Shown here one piece after another: positions 58,101 through 64,000 of a stretch of DNA of 64,000 bases. The DNA comes from G965222535 sp965222535 (GTDB lineage: Bacteria; Pseudomonadota; Gammaproteobacteria; HK1), in contig OZ244957.1 in assembly GCA_965222535.1 (NCBI GenBank), positions 744,001 to 808,000 of the forward strand. Reading direction: 5' to 3'. A program made the position numbers and the translations under genes. Every line of letters starts with the position of its first letter. Positions within the stretch are counted from its first letter, which is position 1. The notes under the pieces were generated by a model. It made no database searches, had not been told where the DNA came from, and saw nothing but the letters and a program-made list of their open reading frames with translations.

Positions 58101-60944
58101 CAGTGTCTTCGTCGAACTAGGAGGAGAAGCATCCAAGATATTATCCGCTTGATTGTCCAACTGCAGATGCGTCAAATTGTTTAGCCCGACAAACACCCCG
58201 CTTGGCAGGCTGCTGAACCTGTGACTCGATACATCCAAAATATCCAAGTTGTTCAGATCCGTAAACACCCCTTCTGGTAAGCTGGTCATCCCCCCGATGG
58301 CGACTCCATAAGTCTCGTCGAGAGGAGGCCGAAGGAAAAGCTGACCTCCAAGATCTATCAAGCCAGCAAAATCCCAGCTTTTCAATGACGTAATGTCATT
58401 CAGGATTCTTGTCACATTCGGACCATTGTTCCCAGTCGCCACCGCCAGTTTCGCTGCCGTTGCATCAGTACAAGCGCTTATGCTGGAAAAATTATTGACA
58501 ATATAATTTTGCACCGGCGGGGTGCGGTCGCAGATCCCCACACTCACCTGCACCGTAGCGTCCGCGAACAGCGCCGCTGGGCTATCCTCGATCGCACGCA
58601 CTATTAGGGTATAGCTGGGGGTTAGGGTTACGTCTTCTCCACCACTGCCTATGTAGCTCAGCACACCGCCTTCTGCACTAATCGATAACTTGCCTAGACC
58701 TCCAGCAACAATTGAATACGTAATGCTCTGACCCTGGTTATCATCAGTTGCCAATACTGTCCCCACTATAACACCGGGGGTTTCAGTCGATTGCAAGGCA
58801 AAGGAATAGAGCGCATTCACCTCCGTGAACAGGGGTGGAACGGTGGCTATGGTGACCGTAACTTGTGCCGTATCGAATAACGTTGGATCGCTGGCATCCG
58901 CTGCGGTCACCACCAATATACGAAACGTCGTACCGCTCTCAAAGTCCTCGCCGCTGCCAATGTAGCTAACTACCCCACCCGTAACGCTGACGCTGAACAA
59001 GCTCACCTCATCCAAGCGATAGTGGATGCTGCTATCGGTCTCAGAGCGGAGGCTGCTGATGGTGCCAACAGGGTACGCATCCGCCGTACCACTTATTCCC
59101 TCTGCTAAGCTGAACGTGAAAGCCGCAGGAAAATCGATGAACTCCACCAGCACCGTTACTTCTGGTGTGGTGAAATGGCTGTCATCATTAGCGCGCAAGG
59201 TCAAGGTATAGCTCGGCGTCGCCTCAGCCTGCGTGCGATCAGCGGTATAACGCAATTCACCGCTATCCTCGCCAACAGTGAAATAGGCGCTATCTTCAGC
59301 GGCAATGCTGTAGTGCAGCGAATCTCCATCGGCATCGTTGGCGGATACCGTGCCTAGCACCGTGCTCACCACCGTGCTCGCCGCCGTGCCCACCGCCGGG
59401 CTTTGGTAGGGTAAGCGAAACGTTGTCAACAAAAAGGTGTAACCCGTCTGCGCAAATGCCGGCTGGCTACTACCCGCTTGGCTCACCCCAATACTCAGGG
59501 TAACGCCAGGAGCTGCATCAAAGCCTAACGCATTCGTAGAGCCCAGCACCTCAGCCGCAGCGTACACGGCGTAGGCTTCAGTGGAAAGCACGACCTGCGG
59601 CAGATGAAAATTGGCTTGACCTAGGGTTACAATAACCTCGGTTGTCAGCCCGATATGCTCTAGATCGATGGTGAAAACAGCAGATGGTGCCCCCGCTTCA
59701 ACCACTACCGCACCCGAATCAAACACTGACTGATTAGCCGCAGCGCTCCAAGAAAACGCTACCGCCACCGCACCGCCGAAGGTGCTGCTGACCCGATAAT
59801 CGGCACTGCCAACCTGCGCTAAGTCGTAGCTGATATTGAAATCAGTAGGCGCTCCAGCGAGGTTATTTGATAGGTCCAGAATTTTTAGGTTGGTTAACCC
59901 ATTGAATCTCCCATCCGGAACTTCCAGCTTCTGACTACCCATATTTCCAGAAAAAGACACGATCTCAAGCTGCTTCAGCGGCGCGAAAACACTTCCACCT
60001 ACTCCTCCTCGAATGGTTACTAACTCATTCCCGTGCACTGCCACCATCTTCAGATTAGTAAGATCAGCAAACATCCCAAATGGCAGGGCGGTAATCGCTG
60101 CATTTCCTATATCCAGGGACTCTAAACCTGTCAAATTATCGATAGCATCCCGCAGTCTTTCAGCACCGTTGTCGCCTGGTGATAGATTATTTCCTCTTAA
60201 ATACAGGTTCTTGAGATTGCTGAGCGAAGTGAACGCAGCGGCTCTGATGTTGTTCCCGCTACCGCTAGTTGTAAGAAAATTATCATTCAAATTCAACGTC
60301 ACAAGGTTTGGCAACGGTTCAAAAAGGTCGTCCGCTAAAAAGTTTATCTGATTGCCGCTTATATCCAAGGTCTCTAGGCTCGTCACCCCCATGAGCTGAT
60401 TTTCTTCAAATGCTTCTATTGCATTGTTGCTCAGGTTCAGGGTCTTGAGCCCCGTCAAACCACCCAGATCGTCGTCGTTAACCACGTATCCAAAATCATG
60501 ATAAGTTAATGAAACTAAATCCGTACCCGTAACAGAAAACGACACAATGCTCGCCAGCGATGCATTAAGGACCGTCGCGCATGCGGAATCGTCATCAGGG
60601 AGGCCCAGCTCAGTGAGGAGCGCCGTCTCAATCTGTTCTGTACGAGCGCATATATTGCAGGTTGTTCCTGCCGCAGTGTCACCGCAAGTCTGCGCCGCTG
60701 CTGGCAACTGGAAACCCGCTCCCAGGAGTAACAGCAGCACGGCGCATAACGACGGCAGGCGGCGGCAGCGCATCGCCGCTTGCGACCATACCCGTAACAG
60801 GTGCGTTCTAGCGGCTGGTGGTTTAGGGGCTTGAGGGGCTTGAGGGGCTTGAGGGGACATCAAACTGGAACTGCAGGAGGGCACGTGCAGGAGAACGTGA
60901 GCGCAAGGCAAAAAGTCACTCCTGCATGAAGATAGAACGCGCAT
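49089..60944 (-). CDS. Giant autotransporter adhesin, N-terminal part (signal peptide, LRR and cadherin-like domains)
   Basis: About 3,950 codons. Near the N-terminus is a signal peptide (RRLPSLCAVLLLLLGAGF, cleavage about AAA-Q), preceded by a Pro/Ala-Gln stretch that may be an extended signal. Then come LRR block 1 (about 60,490-59,870), three to four cadherin-like domains, LRR block 2 (about 58,400-57,890), further cadherin-like domains, LRR block 3 (about 55,620-55,140), and 16 near-identical 106-aa units plus one variant (FTLREGQSGT, about 50,700). The frame stops at 49,089 only because of scrambled DNA at the inversion edge. Start unclear: ATG 60,944 lacks a ribosome site; TTG 60,911 has GGAG; ATG 60,773 directly precedes the signal peptide. 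Secreted surface adhesin, probably calcium dependent (inference). Confidence 0.85.
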   Translation of the reverse strand: MRVLSSCRSDFLPCAHVLLHVPSCSSSLMSPQAPQAPQAPKPPAARTHLLRVWSQAAMRCRRLPSLCAVLLLLLGAGFQLPAAAQTCGDTAAGTTCNICARTEQIETALLTELGLPDDDSACATVLNASLASIVSFSVTGTDLVSLTYHDFGYVVNDDDLGGLTGLKTLNLSNNAIEAFEENQLMGVTSLETLDISGNQINFLADDLFEPLPNLVTLNLNDNFLTTSGSGNNIRAAAFTSLSNLKNLYLRGNNLSPGDNGAERLRDAIDNLTGLESLDIGNAAITALPFGMFADLTNLKMVAVHGNELVTIRGGVGGSVFAPLKQLEIVSFSGNMGSQKLEVPDGRFNGLTNLKILDLSNNLAGAPTDFNISYDLAQVGSADYRVSSTFGGAVAVAFSWSAAANQSVFDSGAVVVEAGAPSAVFTIDLEHIGLTTEVIVTLGQANFHLPQVVLSTEAYAVYAAAEVLGSTNALGFDAAPGVTLSIGVSQAGSSQPAFAQTGYTFLLTTFRLPYQSPAVGTAASTVVSTVLGTVSANDADGDSLHYSIAAEDSAYFTVGEDSGELRYTADRTQAEATPSYTLTLRANDDSHFTTPEVTVLVEFIDFPAAFTFSLAEGISGTADAYPVGTISSLRSETDSSIHYRLDEVSLFSVSVTGGVVSYIGSGEDFESGTTFRILVVTAADASDPTLFDTAQVTVTIATVPPLFTEVNALYSFALQSTETPGVIVGTVLATDDNQGQSITYSIVAGGLGKLSISAEGGVLSYIGSGGEDVTLTPSYTLIVRAIEDSPAALFADATVQVSVGICDRTPPVQNYIVNNFSSISACTDATAAKLAVATGNNGPNVTRILNDITSLKSWDFAGLIDLGGQLFLRPPLDETYGVAIGGMTSLPEGVFTDLNNLDILDVSSHRFSSLPSGVFVGLNNLTHLQLDNQADNILDASPPSSTKTLSSLAAGVFNGLGKLEELNLAYNNLSSWPAGVFNGLSKLERLNLAYNNLSSLPAGVFNGLSSLTRVDLSRNPGRPFSINLVPQQELGSATEVRVSSSMAAVGITVRWTASGSASATETDTVAISAGATTSGVITLTALDHAIFALSGAAFAATQLVSRGNVYDENYGLALTVSSISLGRTPAFIFPHYTFSLGENQPGTPTARLIGTVSASDADGNAVSYRIAAGATALFSIGADSGVVSYIGSGEDAESTPSYTLSVQATDSSSHALSATVAVTVSIANVNDTDPVFGDAPYTFSLGENQPGTPTARLIGTVSASDADGSTVSYRIEAGATALFSVGIADGVVSYIGSGEDFETTDSYTLTVQATDSDSSAMLAMAAVVVTIINANDNAPLFASAAYIFTLREGRSGTEIPVFFGTVSASDADGDTVSYSIEEGATALFSVGIADGVVSYIGSGEDFEPFPSFYVLILQASDGELSALFATVEVTVILSDANDVPVFVGAPYTFSLAENDSGTPNARLIGTVVARDADAASASPSYNLSAGETSNFSVDSASGVVSYIGTGEDYEARSDAYTLAVQATDGDSSDLFVFATVTVLISNENDNAPVFASAAYTFTLREGQSGTEIPVFVGTVSATDAEADAAEYSLSGGDTARFSIGSASGVVSYIGSGEDAESTPSYTLTVRASDGALSSAVAITIEVIADQPPQFSAAGPFFLTATNRASLGTVVATDANNDPITYSLVGNPEGKFSVVTASGVVSYLGTGIEDVTFTNSYALTVRASDDSGFTEVTATVRIGICDRTAQVREGIVSLISSVSLCESVTEAELTAVTDTFDLTNQTITSLVAIDFAGLGSLKELFLHGNQLSSLPAGVFGGLSSLRTLWLTNNNQLRSLPAGVFAGLSNLKSLYMHKNRLGSLPAGVFAGLGNLESLYMHDNRLSSLPAGVFAGLSNLTTLRLNNNDLSSLPAGVFAGLTSLTSLSASSNPGADFSVSLSLERISASEFRVRSDFPGPAYSSVTWEASGGSLAETSGTVTIAAGTTSSVAFVLPPSTYTTIELTGSSFASGFYGFTTSLTAAFTINLPPLFAPTTYVFSLEENQLGPVIIGTVSASNTDGGGLSYSLVSADTLRFSIGATSGLVSYIGSSEDYESTVSYTLTVQASDNEFTDLTASAAVTVLISNENDNAPLFAAAPYSFTVPEGQSGTQSPVVIGSVSASDADGVVPRYSLSAGATERFSVGSASGVVSYIGTGEDYETRSDAYTLTVRATDGASAAVFTAAEVTVLISNENDNAPLFAAALYSFTVPEGQSGTQSPVVIGSVSASDADGVAPLYSLSAGATERFSVGSASGVVSYIGTGEDYETRSDAYTLTVRATDGASAAVFTAAEVTVLISNENDNAPLFAAAPYSFTVPEGQSGTQSPVVIGSVSASDADGVAPLYSLSAGATERFSVGSASGVVSYIGTGEDFETRSDAYTLTVRATDGASAAVFTAAEVTVLISNENDNAPLFAAALYSFTVPEGQSGTQSPVVIGSVSASDADGVAPLYSLSAGATERFSVGSASGVVSYIGTGEDFETRSDAYTLTVRATDGASAAVFTAAEVTVLISNENDNAPLFAAALYSFTVPEGQSGTQSPVVIGSVSASDADGVAPLYSLSAGATERFSVGSASGVVSYIGTGEDFETRSDAYTLTVRATDGASAAVFTAAEVTVLISNENDNAPLFAAALYSFTVPEGQSGTQSPVVIGSVSASDADGVAPLYSLSAGATERFSVGSASGVVSYIGTGEDFETRSDAYTLTVRATDGASAAVFTAAEVTVLISNENDNAPLFAAALYSFTVPEGQSGTQSPVVIGSVSASDADGVAPLYSLSAGATERFSVGSASGVVSYIGTGEDFETRSDAYTLTVRATDGASAAVFTAAEVTVLISNENDNAPLFAAALYSFTVPEGQSGTQSPVVIGSVSASDADGVAPLYSLSAGATERFSVGSASGVVSYIGTGEDFETRSDAYTLTVRATDGASAAVFTAAEVTVLISNENDNAPLFAAALYSFTVPEGQSGTQSPVVIGSVSASDADGVAPLYSLSAGATERFSVGSASGVVSYIGTGEDFETRSDAYTLTVRATDGASAAVFTAAEVTVLISNENDNAPLFAAALYSFTVPEGQSGTQSPVVIGSVSASDADGVAPLYSLSAGATERFSVGSASGVVSYIGTGEDFETRSDAYTLTVRATDGASAAVFTAAEVTVLISNENDNAPLFAAAPYSFTVPEGQSGTQSPVVIGSVSASDADGVAPRYSLSAGATERFSVGSASGVVSYIGTGEDFETRSDAYTLTVRATDGASAAVFTAAEVTVLISNENDNAPLFAAAPYSFTVPEGQSGTQSPVVIGSVSASDADGVAPLYSLSAGATERFSVGSASGVVSYIGTGEDFETRSDAYTLTVRATDGASAAVFTAAEVTVLISNENDNAPLFASAAYSFTLREGQSGTDNTVFVGSVSARDADGVAPGYSLLIGDTDRFSVGSASGVVSYIGTGEDFETRSDAYTLTVRATDGASAAVFTAAEVTVLISNENDNAPLFAAAPYSFTVPEGQSGTQSPVVIGSVSASDADGVAPLYSLSAGATERFSVGSASGVVSYIGTGEDFETRSDAYTLTVRATDGASAAVFTAAEVTVLISNENDNAPLFAAALYSFTVPEGQSGTQSPVVIGSVSASDADGVAPLYSLSAGATERFSVGSASGVVSYIGTGEDFETRSDAYTLTVRATDGASAAVFTAAEVTVLISNENDNAPLFAAALYSFTVPEGQSGTQSPVVIGSVSASDADGVAPLYSLSAGATERFSVGSASGVVSYIGTGEDFETRSDAYTLTVRATDGASAAVFTAAEVTVLISNENDNAPLFAAALYSFTVPEGQSGTQSPVVIGSVSASDADGVAPLYSLSAGATERFSVGSASGVVSYIGTGEDFETRSDAYTLTVRATDGASAAVFTAAEVTVLISNENDNAPLFAAALSYEALHGAQGNPAL
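49129..54600 (-). repeat. 318-bp tandem cadherin-like units, N-terminal array
   Basis: Sixteen near-identical units and one variant at about 50,590-50,760 carrying FASAAYSFTLREGQSGTDNT, which matches diverged domains elsewhere in the protein. Mostly the AALYSF variant, with AAPYSF units near 50.3-51.3 kb and at the outer end. Confidence 0.95.
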
Positions 60945-61093
60945 CAAATGCTCATCAAATAAGATATGTGTAGCTGTTTGGTAGCGCCAGATACAGCAGC
61001 AGGATGAAAGGCTTTCAGAAACGAGGGAACTTTACCCCATGCAGTATCACGATGGAAGGCATCCCTTTCTGCGCACAGTACAATGCCCTATTA

Positions 61094-61122
61094 ATTGTAT
61101 ATAATTTGATAACGATTATCAA
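61094..61122 (-). promoter_or_regulatory. Sigma-70-type promoter overlapped by a Fur box, upstream of the adhesin
   Basis: On the minus strand -35 TTGATA (61,122-61,117), a 17-base spacer and -10 TACAAT (61,099-61,094), each 5/6 to consensus. The -35 is inside TTGATAACGATTATCAA (61,106-61,122), a perfect 7-bp-arm palindrome matching the Fur 7-1-7 consensus TGATAATnATTATCA at all but one position. Occupation by Fur-iron would block the promoter. Transcription would begin near 61,087, about 140 bases before ATG 60,944. Confidence 0.7.
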
Positions 61123-61215
61123 AAGTTGATTCTATCCCCTACAAACTCCAGATTCAACCCGTAAGTGCAACACTTGGTGTCATCAGGGCGGGATCATGGC
61201 GGGGGCGTGGATAAT

Positions 61216-61318
61216 GGGTACCTCGGAAAACCAGCCTTCGCTAGTTTTCCGAGGTACCCTGCAAGGCTTCTTGTCTATTGGAGGAGAAGGCCCCCTTCCA
61301 GCAATAATTTCGTGGTGC
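61216..61318 (+). repeat. Family A element copy 14
   Basis: Perfect 16-bp stem GGGTACCTCGGAAAAC/GTTTTCCGAGGTACCC (61,216-61,231/61,244-61,259), then CAAGGCTTCTTGTCTATTGG. A distal arm ATTTCGTGGTGCC (61,306-61,318) ends the copy. The TATAAATCA middle is lost. Family B copy 2 begins immediately after. Confidence 0.8.
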
Positions 61319-61324
61319 CGTTGC

Positions 61325-61490
61325 CCTTTTAATATTTTTAATCCTGAGATGCTAGGCGCTGCCTAGCATCTCAGGAATCTAAGGAGGGTAACGACGTTTG
61401 TATTGGGGAAAGGGTTAAGGCCCTCCTAACATACCTAGACGCGGTACTCCCTTCCCCCAAGCCCCTAACCCCAGCATCTCCTGCGCCCTT
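61325..61490 (+). repeat. Family B palindromic element copy 2
   Basis: TATTTTTAA, then a perfect 16-bp stem with a 3-base loop (TCCTGAGATGCTAGGC, 61,342-61,357/61,361-61,376), then AAGGAGGGTAA, GACGT and TATTGGGGAAAGG. The C-rich tail TCCCTTCCCCCAAGCCCCTA follows. The flanks equal copy 1 at 6.4 kb, while the inner stem bases differ. It lies between adhesin and hisC; the rest of 60,948-61,542 shows no gene. Confidence 0.75.
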
Positions 61491-61542
61491 GCCTCAACGC
61501 CTACTGTCAAAGCTGCTTCACTACCCCCCTTACTCTATCGTA

Positions 61543-62661
61543 TCAGAGAAGAGTGCTTGCCGGGGCTGCCTCAGCCTCTTGCAATGCGGCGTCAAGCGCC
61601 TCCAACAGTCGCTCGTTTTCACTTGGCGTTGCGACGGTGATACGCAGGCAGTCGGCGAGTAAGCGGTCAGCCGCTTGCCCTAGGTGTTTAACCAATACGC
61701 CGTGTTTGCACATGGCGTGATGAATGCGCGCACCCCGCCCCGGCAGCGTGCGCAGCAAAATGAAGTTAGCAGCGCTCGGCCATACCCGGACCCCGATCCG
61801 TTGCGCCAATTGCACACTGAGGCGCGCTCGCTCGGCACAGATGCGCTGCGCCTGTTGTTGCAAGATGGTGTTATGGCGCAAGGCGAACAGCGCCGCCGCT
61901 TGGGTGAGGCTGTTAATGTTGTACGGCAGGCGGCATTTCTCTATCTCGACGAGCCACTGCGGATGCCCCATAAGCAGGCCGAGGCGGATGCCGGCCAAGC
62001 CGGTTTTCGACATCGTACGCAGTAGCAGCAGGTTGGGGTAGCGCTGCAGGGCGGGCAGGAAACTGTGCTCAGTGAACGCGCTGTACGCCTCGTCAATCAC
62101 GACCACCCCGGGCGCTGCCGCCAGTAATGCATCCAGCGTATTGCGGTCAAACAGATTCCCGGTGGGGTTGTTAGGGTAGGCGATAAAGATGATCGCCGGC
62201 TTAAGCTGCGCAACGTGCGCCAGCAAGCGCGCTTCAGGTAATGAAAAATCCGAAGCATCCAATGCGACAGTGGCAAAGCGGCGGTTGCAGCTAACGGCGA
62301 TCTGGGCGTACATCGAAAAACTGGGAGTGAGCGACAACACCGTATCGCGGTCACTGCCAATGGTTTGCATCAGCAACTGGATCAACTCATCTGAGCCGTT
62401 GCCCAGCATCAGCCCGACGCTATCGGGGATCTTCAATGTCTTGCGTAGCCCTGCTTTGAGAGCGCAGGCCTGTGCATCCGGGTAGCGTTGGAGGGGCACC
62501 TGCGACATCGCCTGTGACCACTGCGACAGCAGTTCCGGCGGCGGCCACGGATACGGACTCTCCATCGCATCCAGCTTGATCATGCCGTCAGCAGCGGGCG
62601 CGGCATAGCATTTAAGCGCCCGCAGCGCAGGGCGGATCCATTGTGTGATGCGATCGTGCAT
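61543..62661 (-). CDS. hisC: Histidinol-phosphate aminotransferase
   Basis: 372-aa PLP enzyme converting imidazole-acetol phosphate and glutamate to histidinol phosphate. The N-terminal LDAMESPYPWPPP, GNGSDELI, AYPNNPTGNLF, VIDEAYSAF and the PLP lysine Lys219 in RTMSKTGLAGIRLG are in order; the C-terminus has FILLRT and RITVATPSEN. Starts 18 bases after the hisG stop, so it is in the murA-hisG-hisC unit. hisD, which sits between hisG and hisC in many relatives, is missing here. Confidence 0.95.
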   Translation of the reverse strand: MHDRITQWIRPALRALKCYAAPAADGMIKLDAMESPYPWPPPELLSQWSQAMSQVPLQRYPDAQACALKAGLRKTLKIPDSVGLMLGNGSDELIQLLMQTIGSDRDTVLSLTPSFSMYAQIAVSCNRRFATVALDASDFSLPEARLLAHVAQLKPAIIFIAYPNNPTGNLFDRNTLDALLAAAPGVVVIDEAYSAFTEHSFLPALQRYPNLLLLRTMSKTGLAGIRLGLLMGHPQWLVEIEKCRLPYNINSLTQAAALFALRHNTILQQQAQRICAERARLSVQLAQRIGVRVWPSAANFILLRTLPGRGARIHHAMCKHGVLVKHLGQAADRLLADCLRITVATPSENERLLEALDAALQEAEAAPASTLL

Positions 62662-62679
62662 GGCCCCGCGAGGTTTAAT

Positions 62680-63330
62680 TTAAGTTGCTGCTCGTGATGC
62701 GTGGCGGCGTGCGTCCACCGCGCTCTGAATGCGCTCCATCAGCCCGCGCACCTCTGCGTGCTTGAGCTTCATCGACGCCTTGTTGACAATCAGGCGCGCG
62801 CTGACAGCCGTGATAGTTTCCAAGACGGTAAGATCGTTGGCCGCCAGCGTCTGACCGCTATCGACAATATCAACGATAACATCGGCGATGCCGACCCGCG
62901 GTGCGATTTCCACTGATCCATACAGTGGGATGATCTCGGCTTGTTGTCCACGCTGCGCAAAATAGCGTCTGGCGATGGTCGCGTATTTGGTCGCCACGCG
63001 CAGCCGGTGGCAAGCAAGAGCGCTTGGCGACATCCCGGCAACCACCAAACGACAACGCGAAACTTCCAGATCAATCGGTTGATAGACATCGTGATCGCCG
63101 TACTCAAGCAGGGTGTCTTTACCGGTGATCCCCACATCCGCCGCGCTGCGTTGGACAAAAGTGGGCACATCCTGCGCCCGCAGCAACAAAAACTTTATCG
63201 CTGGATGCGTACTGTCAAGCGCCAGCTTGCGGCTGTGGTTAGGGTCATCTAGGGACTCAATCCCGACTGCCGCCAATAACGCTCTGGTGTCGTTGTAGAT
63301 GCGCCCCTTGCCGATCGCGATGGTCAACAT
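62680..63330 (-). CDS. hisG: ATP phosphoribosyltransferase, short form
   Basis: 216-aa first enzyme of histidine synthesis. LTIAIGKGRIYNDT, DVGITGKDTLLEYG, LRVATKYATIARRYF and the PRPP loop VDIVDSGQTLAANDL identify it. It lacks the C-terminal regulatory domain of the long form and so should need HisZ, which is not in the window. Begins 14 bases after the murA stop. No histidine leader is present between them. Confidence 0.95.
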   Translation of the reverse strand: MLTIAIGKGRIYNDTRALLAAVGIESLDDPNHSRKLALDSTHPAIKFLLLRAQDVPTFVQRSAADVGITGKDTLLEYGDHDVYQPIDLEVSRCRLVVAGMSPSALACHRLRVATKYATIARRYFAQRGQQAEIIPLYGSVEIAPRVGIADVIVDIVDSGQTLAANDLTVLETITAVSARLIVNKASMKLKHAEVRGLMERIQSAVDARRHASRAAT

Positions 63331-63344
63331 CAGCAGGTGCCGGA

Positions 63345-64000
63345 CTATCGCTTTGGCCTGTAGGGTACGCGCTTGATTCGCGCACCTACCTTTGCCAATT
63401 TCTCTTCCATCGTCTCGTAACCACGATCGATATGATGGATATTATCGACCACCGTCTCACCTTCAGCCGCCAGACCCGCCAGCACCAGGCTGGCGGAGGC
63501 GCGTAAATCGGTGGCGATAATCGGTGCGGCGGTCAGTTTAGAAACGCCGTTGACAACGATGGTGCCGCCGCGCATGTCGATCATCGCCCCTAAGCGCTGC
63601 AATTCCTGTACGTGCATAAACCGATTTTCAAACACCGCTTCGGTAATCCGTGAGGTACCTTTGGAGAGTGCGTTCAAAGCGGTGAACTGAGCCTGCATAT
63701 CGGTGGGGAATCCCGGGTAGGGCGCGGTGTGTACATCCACCGCTTGCAGGCGTTGCCCTCTGCTGTCTGCTTCCACCCAATTGTCGCCAATGGAAATTTT
63801 CACCCCTGCATCGGCAAGCTTGTCGGTAATCGTCTTGATCGTGTTCGGCATCGTATTTTTTATCTTTACCCGACCACCGGTGATGCTACCAGCCACTAAG
63901 TAGGTGCCGCTTTCAATGCGGTCGGGCAGTACATTGTATTCAGTGCCGTGCAGCGAATCGACGCCCTCAATAACTATCTTGTTCGTCCCGGCACCTTCAA
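63345..64000 (-). CDS. murA: UDP-N-acetylglucosamine 1-carboxyvinyltransferase, start outside window
   Basis: First committed enzyme of peptidoglycan synthesis, transferring enolpyruvate from PEP. The window holds the C-terminal half: IVIEGVDSLHG, YNVLPDRIESGTYLVAG, YPGFPTDMQAQF, ITEAVFENRFMHV and LRASASLVLAGL are all family hallmarks, ending RVPYRPKR-stop. The active-site Cys loop lies beyond base 64,000. It heads the murA-hisG-hisC unit, an order known in many beta- and gammaproteobacteria. Confidence 0.96.
   Translation of the reverse strand, partial: EGAGTNKIVIEGVDSLHGTEYNVLPDRIESGTYLVAGSITGGRVKIKNTMPNTIKTITDKLADAGVKISIGDNWVEADSRGQRLQAVDVHTAPYPGFPTDMQAQFTALNALSKGTSRITEAVFENRFMHVQELQRLGAMIDMRGGTIVVNGVSKLTAAPIIATDLRASASLVLAGLAAEGETVVDNIHHIDRGYETMEEKLAKVGARIKRVPYRPKR

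Overview
The window reads as a gammaproteobacterial chromosome segment. The evidence is a tmRNA encoding the tag ANDDNYALAA, plus housekeeping genes of gammaproteobacterial type: PBP2, DapE, YciB, RluB, RpmF-PlsX, PpsA with His421 and Cys751 at the E. coli positions, short-form HisG, and MurA. I cannot name a genus. Intergenic space is unusually rich in small palindromic repeats, there is an intact IS256-family element, and several operons usual in relatives look broken up. That fits a repeat-rich, rearranged genome.

Layout. 1-9.7 kb: end of PBP2, a voltage-sensor membrane protein, dapE-yciB, an orphan DNA methyltransferase, a Rieske oxygenase, an Sfp-type phosphopantetheinyl transferase and rluB. 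9.7-17.5 kb: tmRNA, rpmF-plsX, AT-rich lipoprotein-like DNA cut by the IS256 element, and a DUF1015 protein. 17.5-27.9 kb, all minus strand and visibly more AT-rich: a nitrogen/methylamine-type cluster transcribed as glutamine-synthetase-like, class II amidotransferase, GXGXG protein, FMN glutamate-synthase-like protein, 119-aa protein, Amt transporter, 61-aa membrane protein, DUF1989-GcvT fusion, then a glycine-betaine-type binding protein. The first four resemble glnT-glxBCD / N-methylglutamate synthase modules. With the folate-type GcvT domain they suggest capture of nitrogen and one-carbon units from a methylated amine (inference). 27.9-29.8 kb has no convincing gene. 29.8-35.0 kb: ppsA, an ABC-2 exporter pair and ribE.

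35.5-60.9 kb is one giant autotransporter adhesin locus on the minus strand. In order it has a signal peptide, leucine-rich-repeat blocks alternating with cadherin-like domains, about 40 near-identical 318-bp (106-aa) cadherin-like units, a block of about 93-aa repeats, and a C-terminal outer-membrane beta barrel. About 6 kb in the middle of the array (about 43,131-49,128) lies in the opposite orientation, so as written the gene is split. Both edges of that piece carry scrambled sequence. It is either a real (possibly switchable) inversion or an assembly mis-orientation. A near-perfect Fur box overlaps a good sigma-70 promoter upstream, which suggests iron control. 61.5-64 kb: hisC, hisG and the end of murA.

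The most novel-looking non-coding feature is a family of about 14 palindromic elements (family A) with end sequence CCTCGAAAA / TTTTCGAGG. Stem bases change in matched pairs between copies. A second family (B), with two copies, has conserved flanks around completely different but perfect palindromes. Family A ends also supply the stop codons of plsX and the DUF1015 gene.
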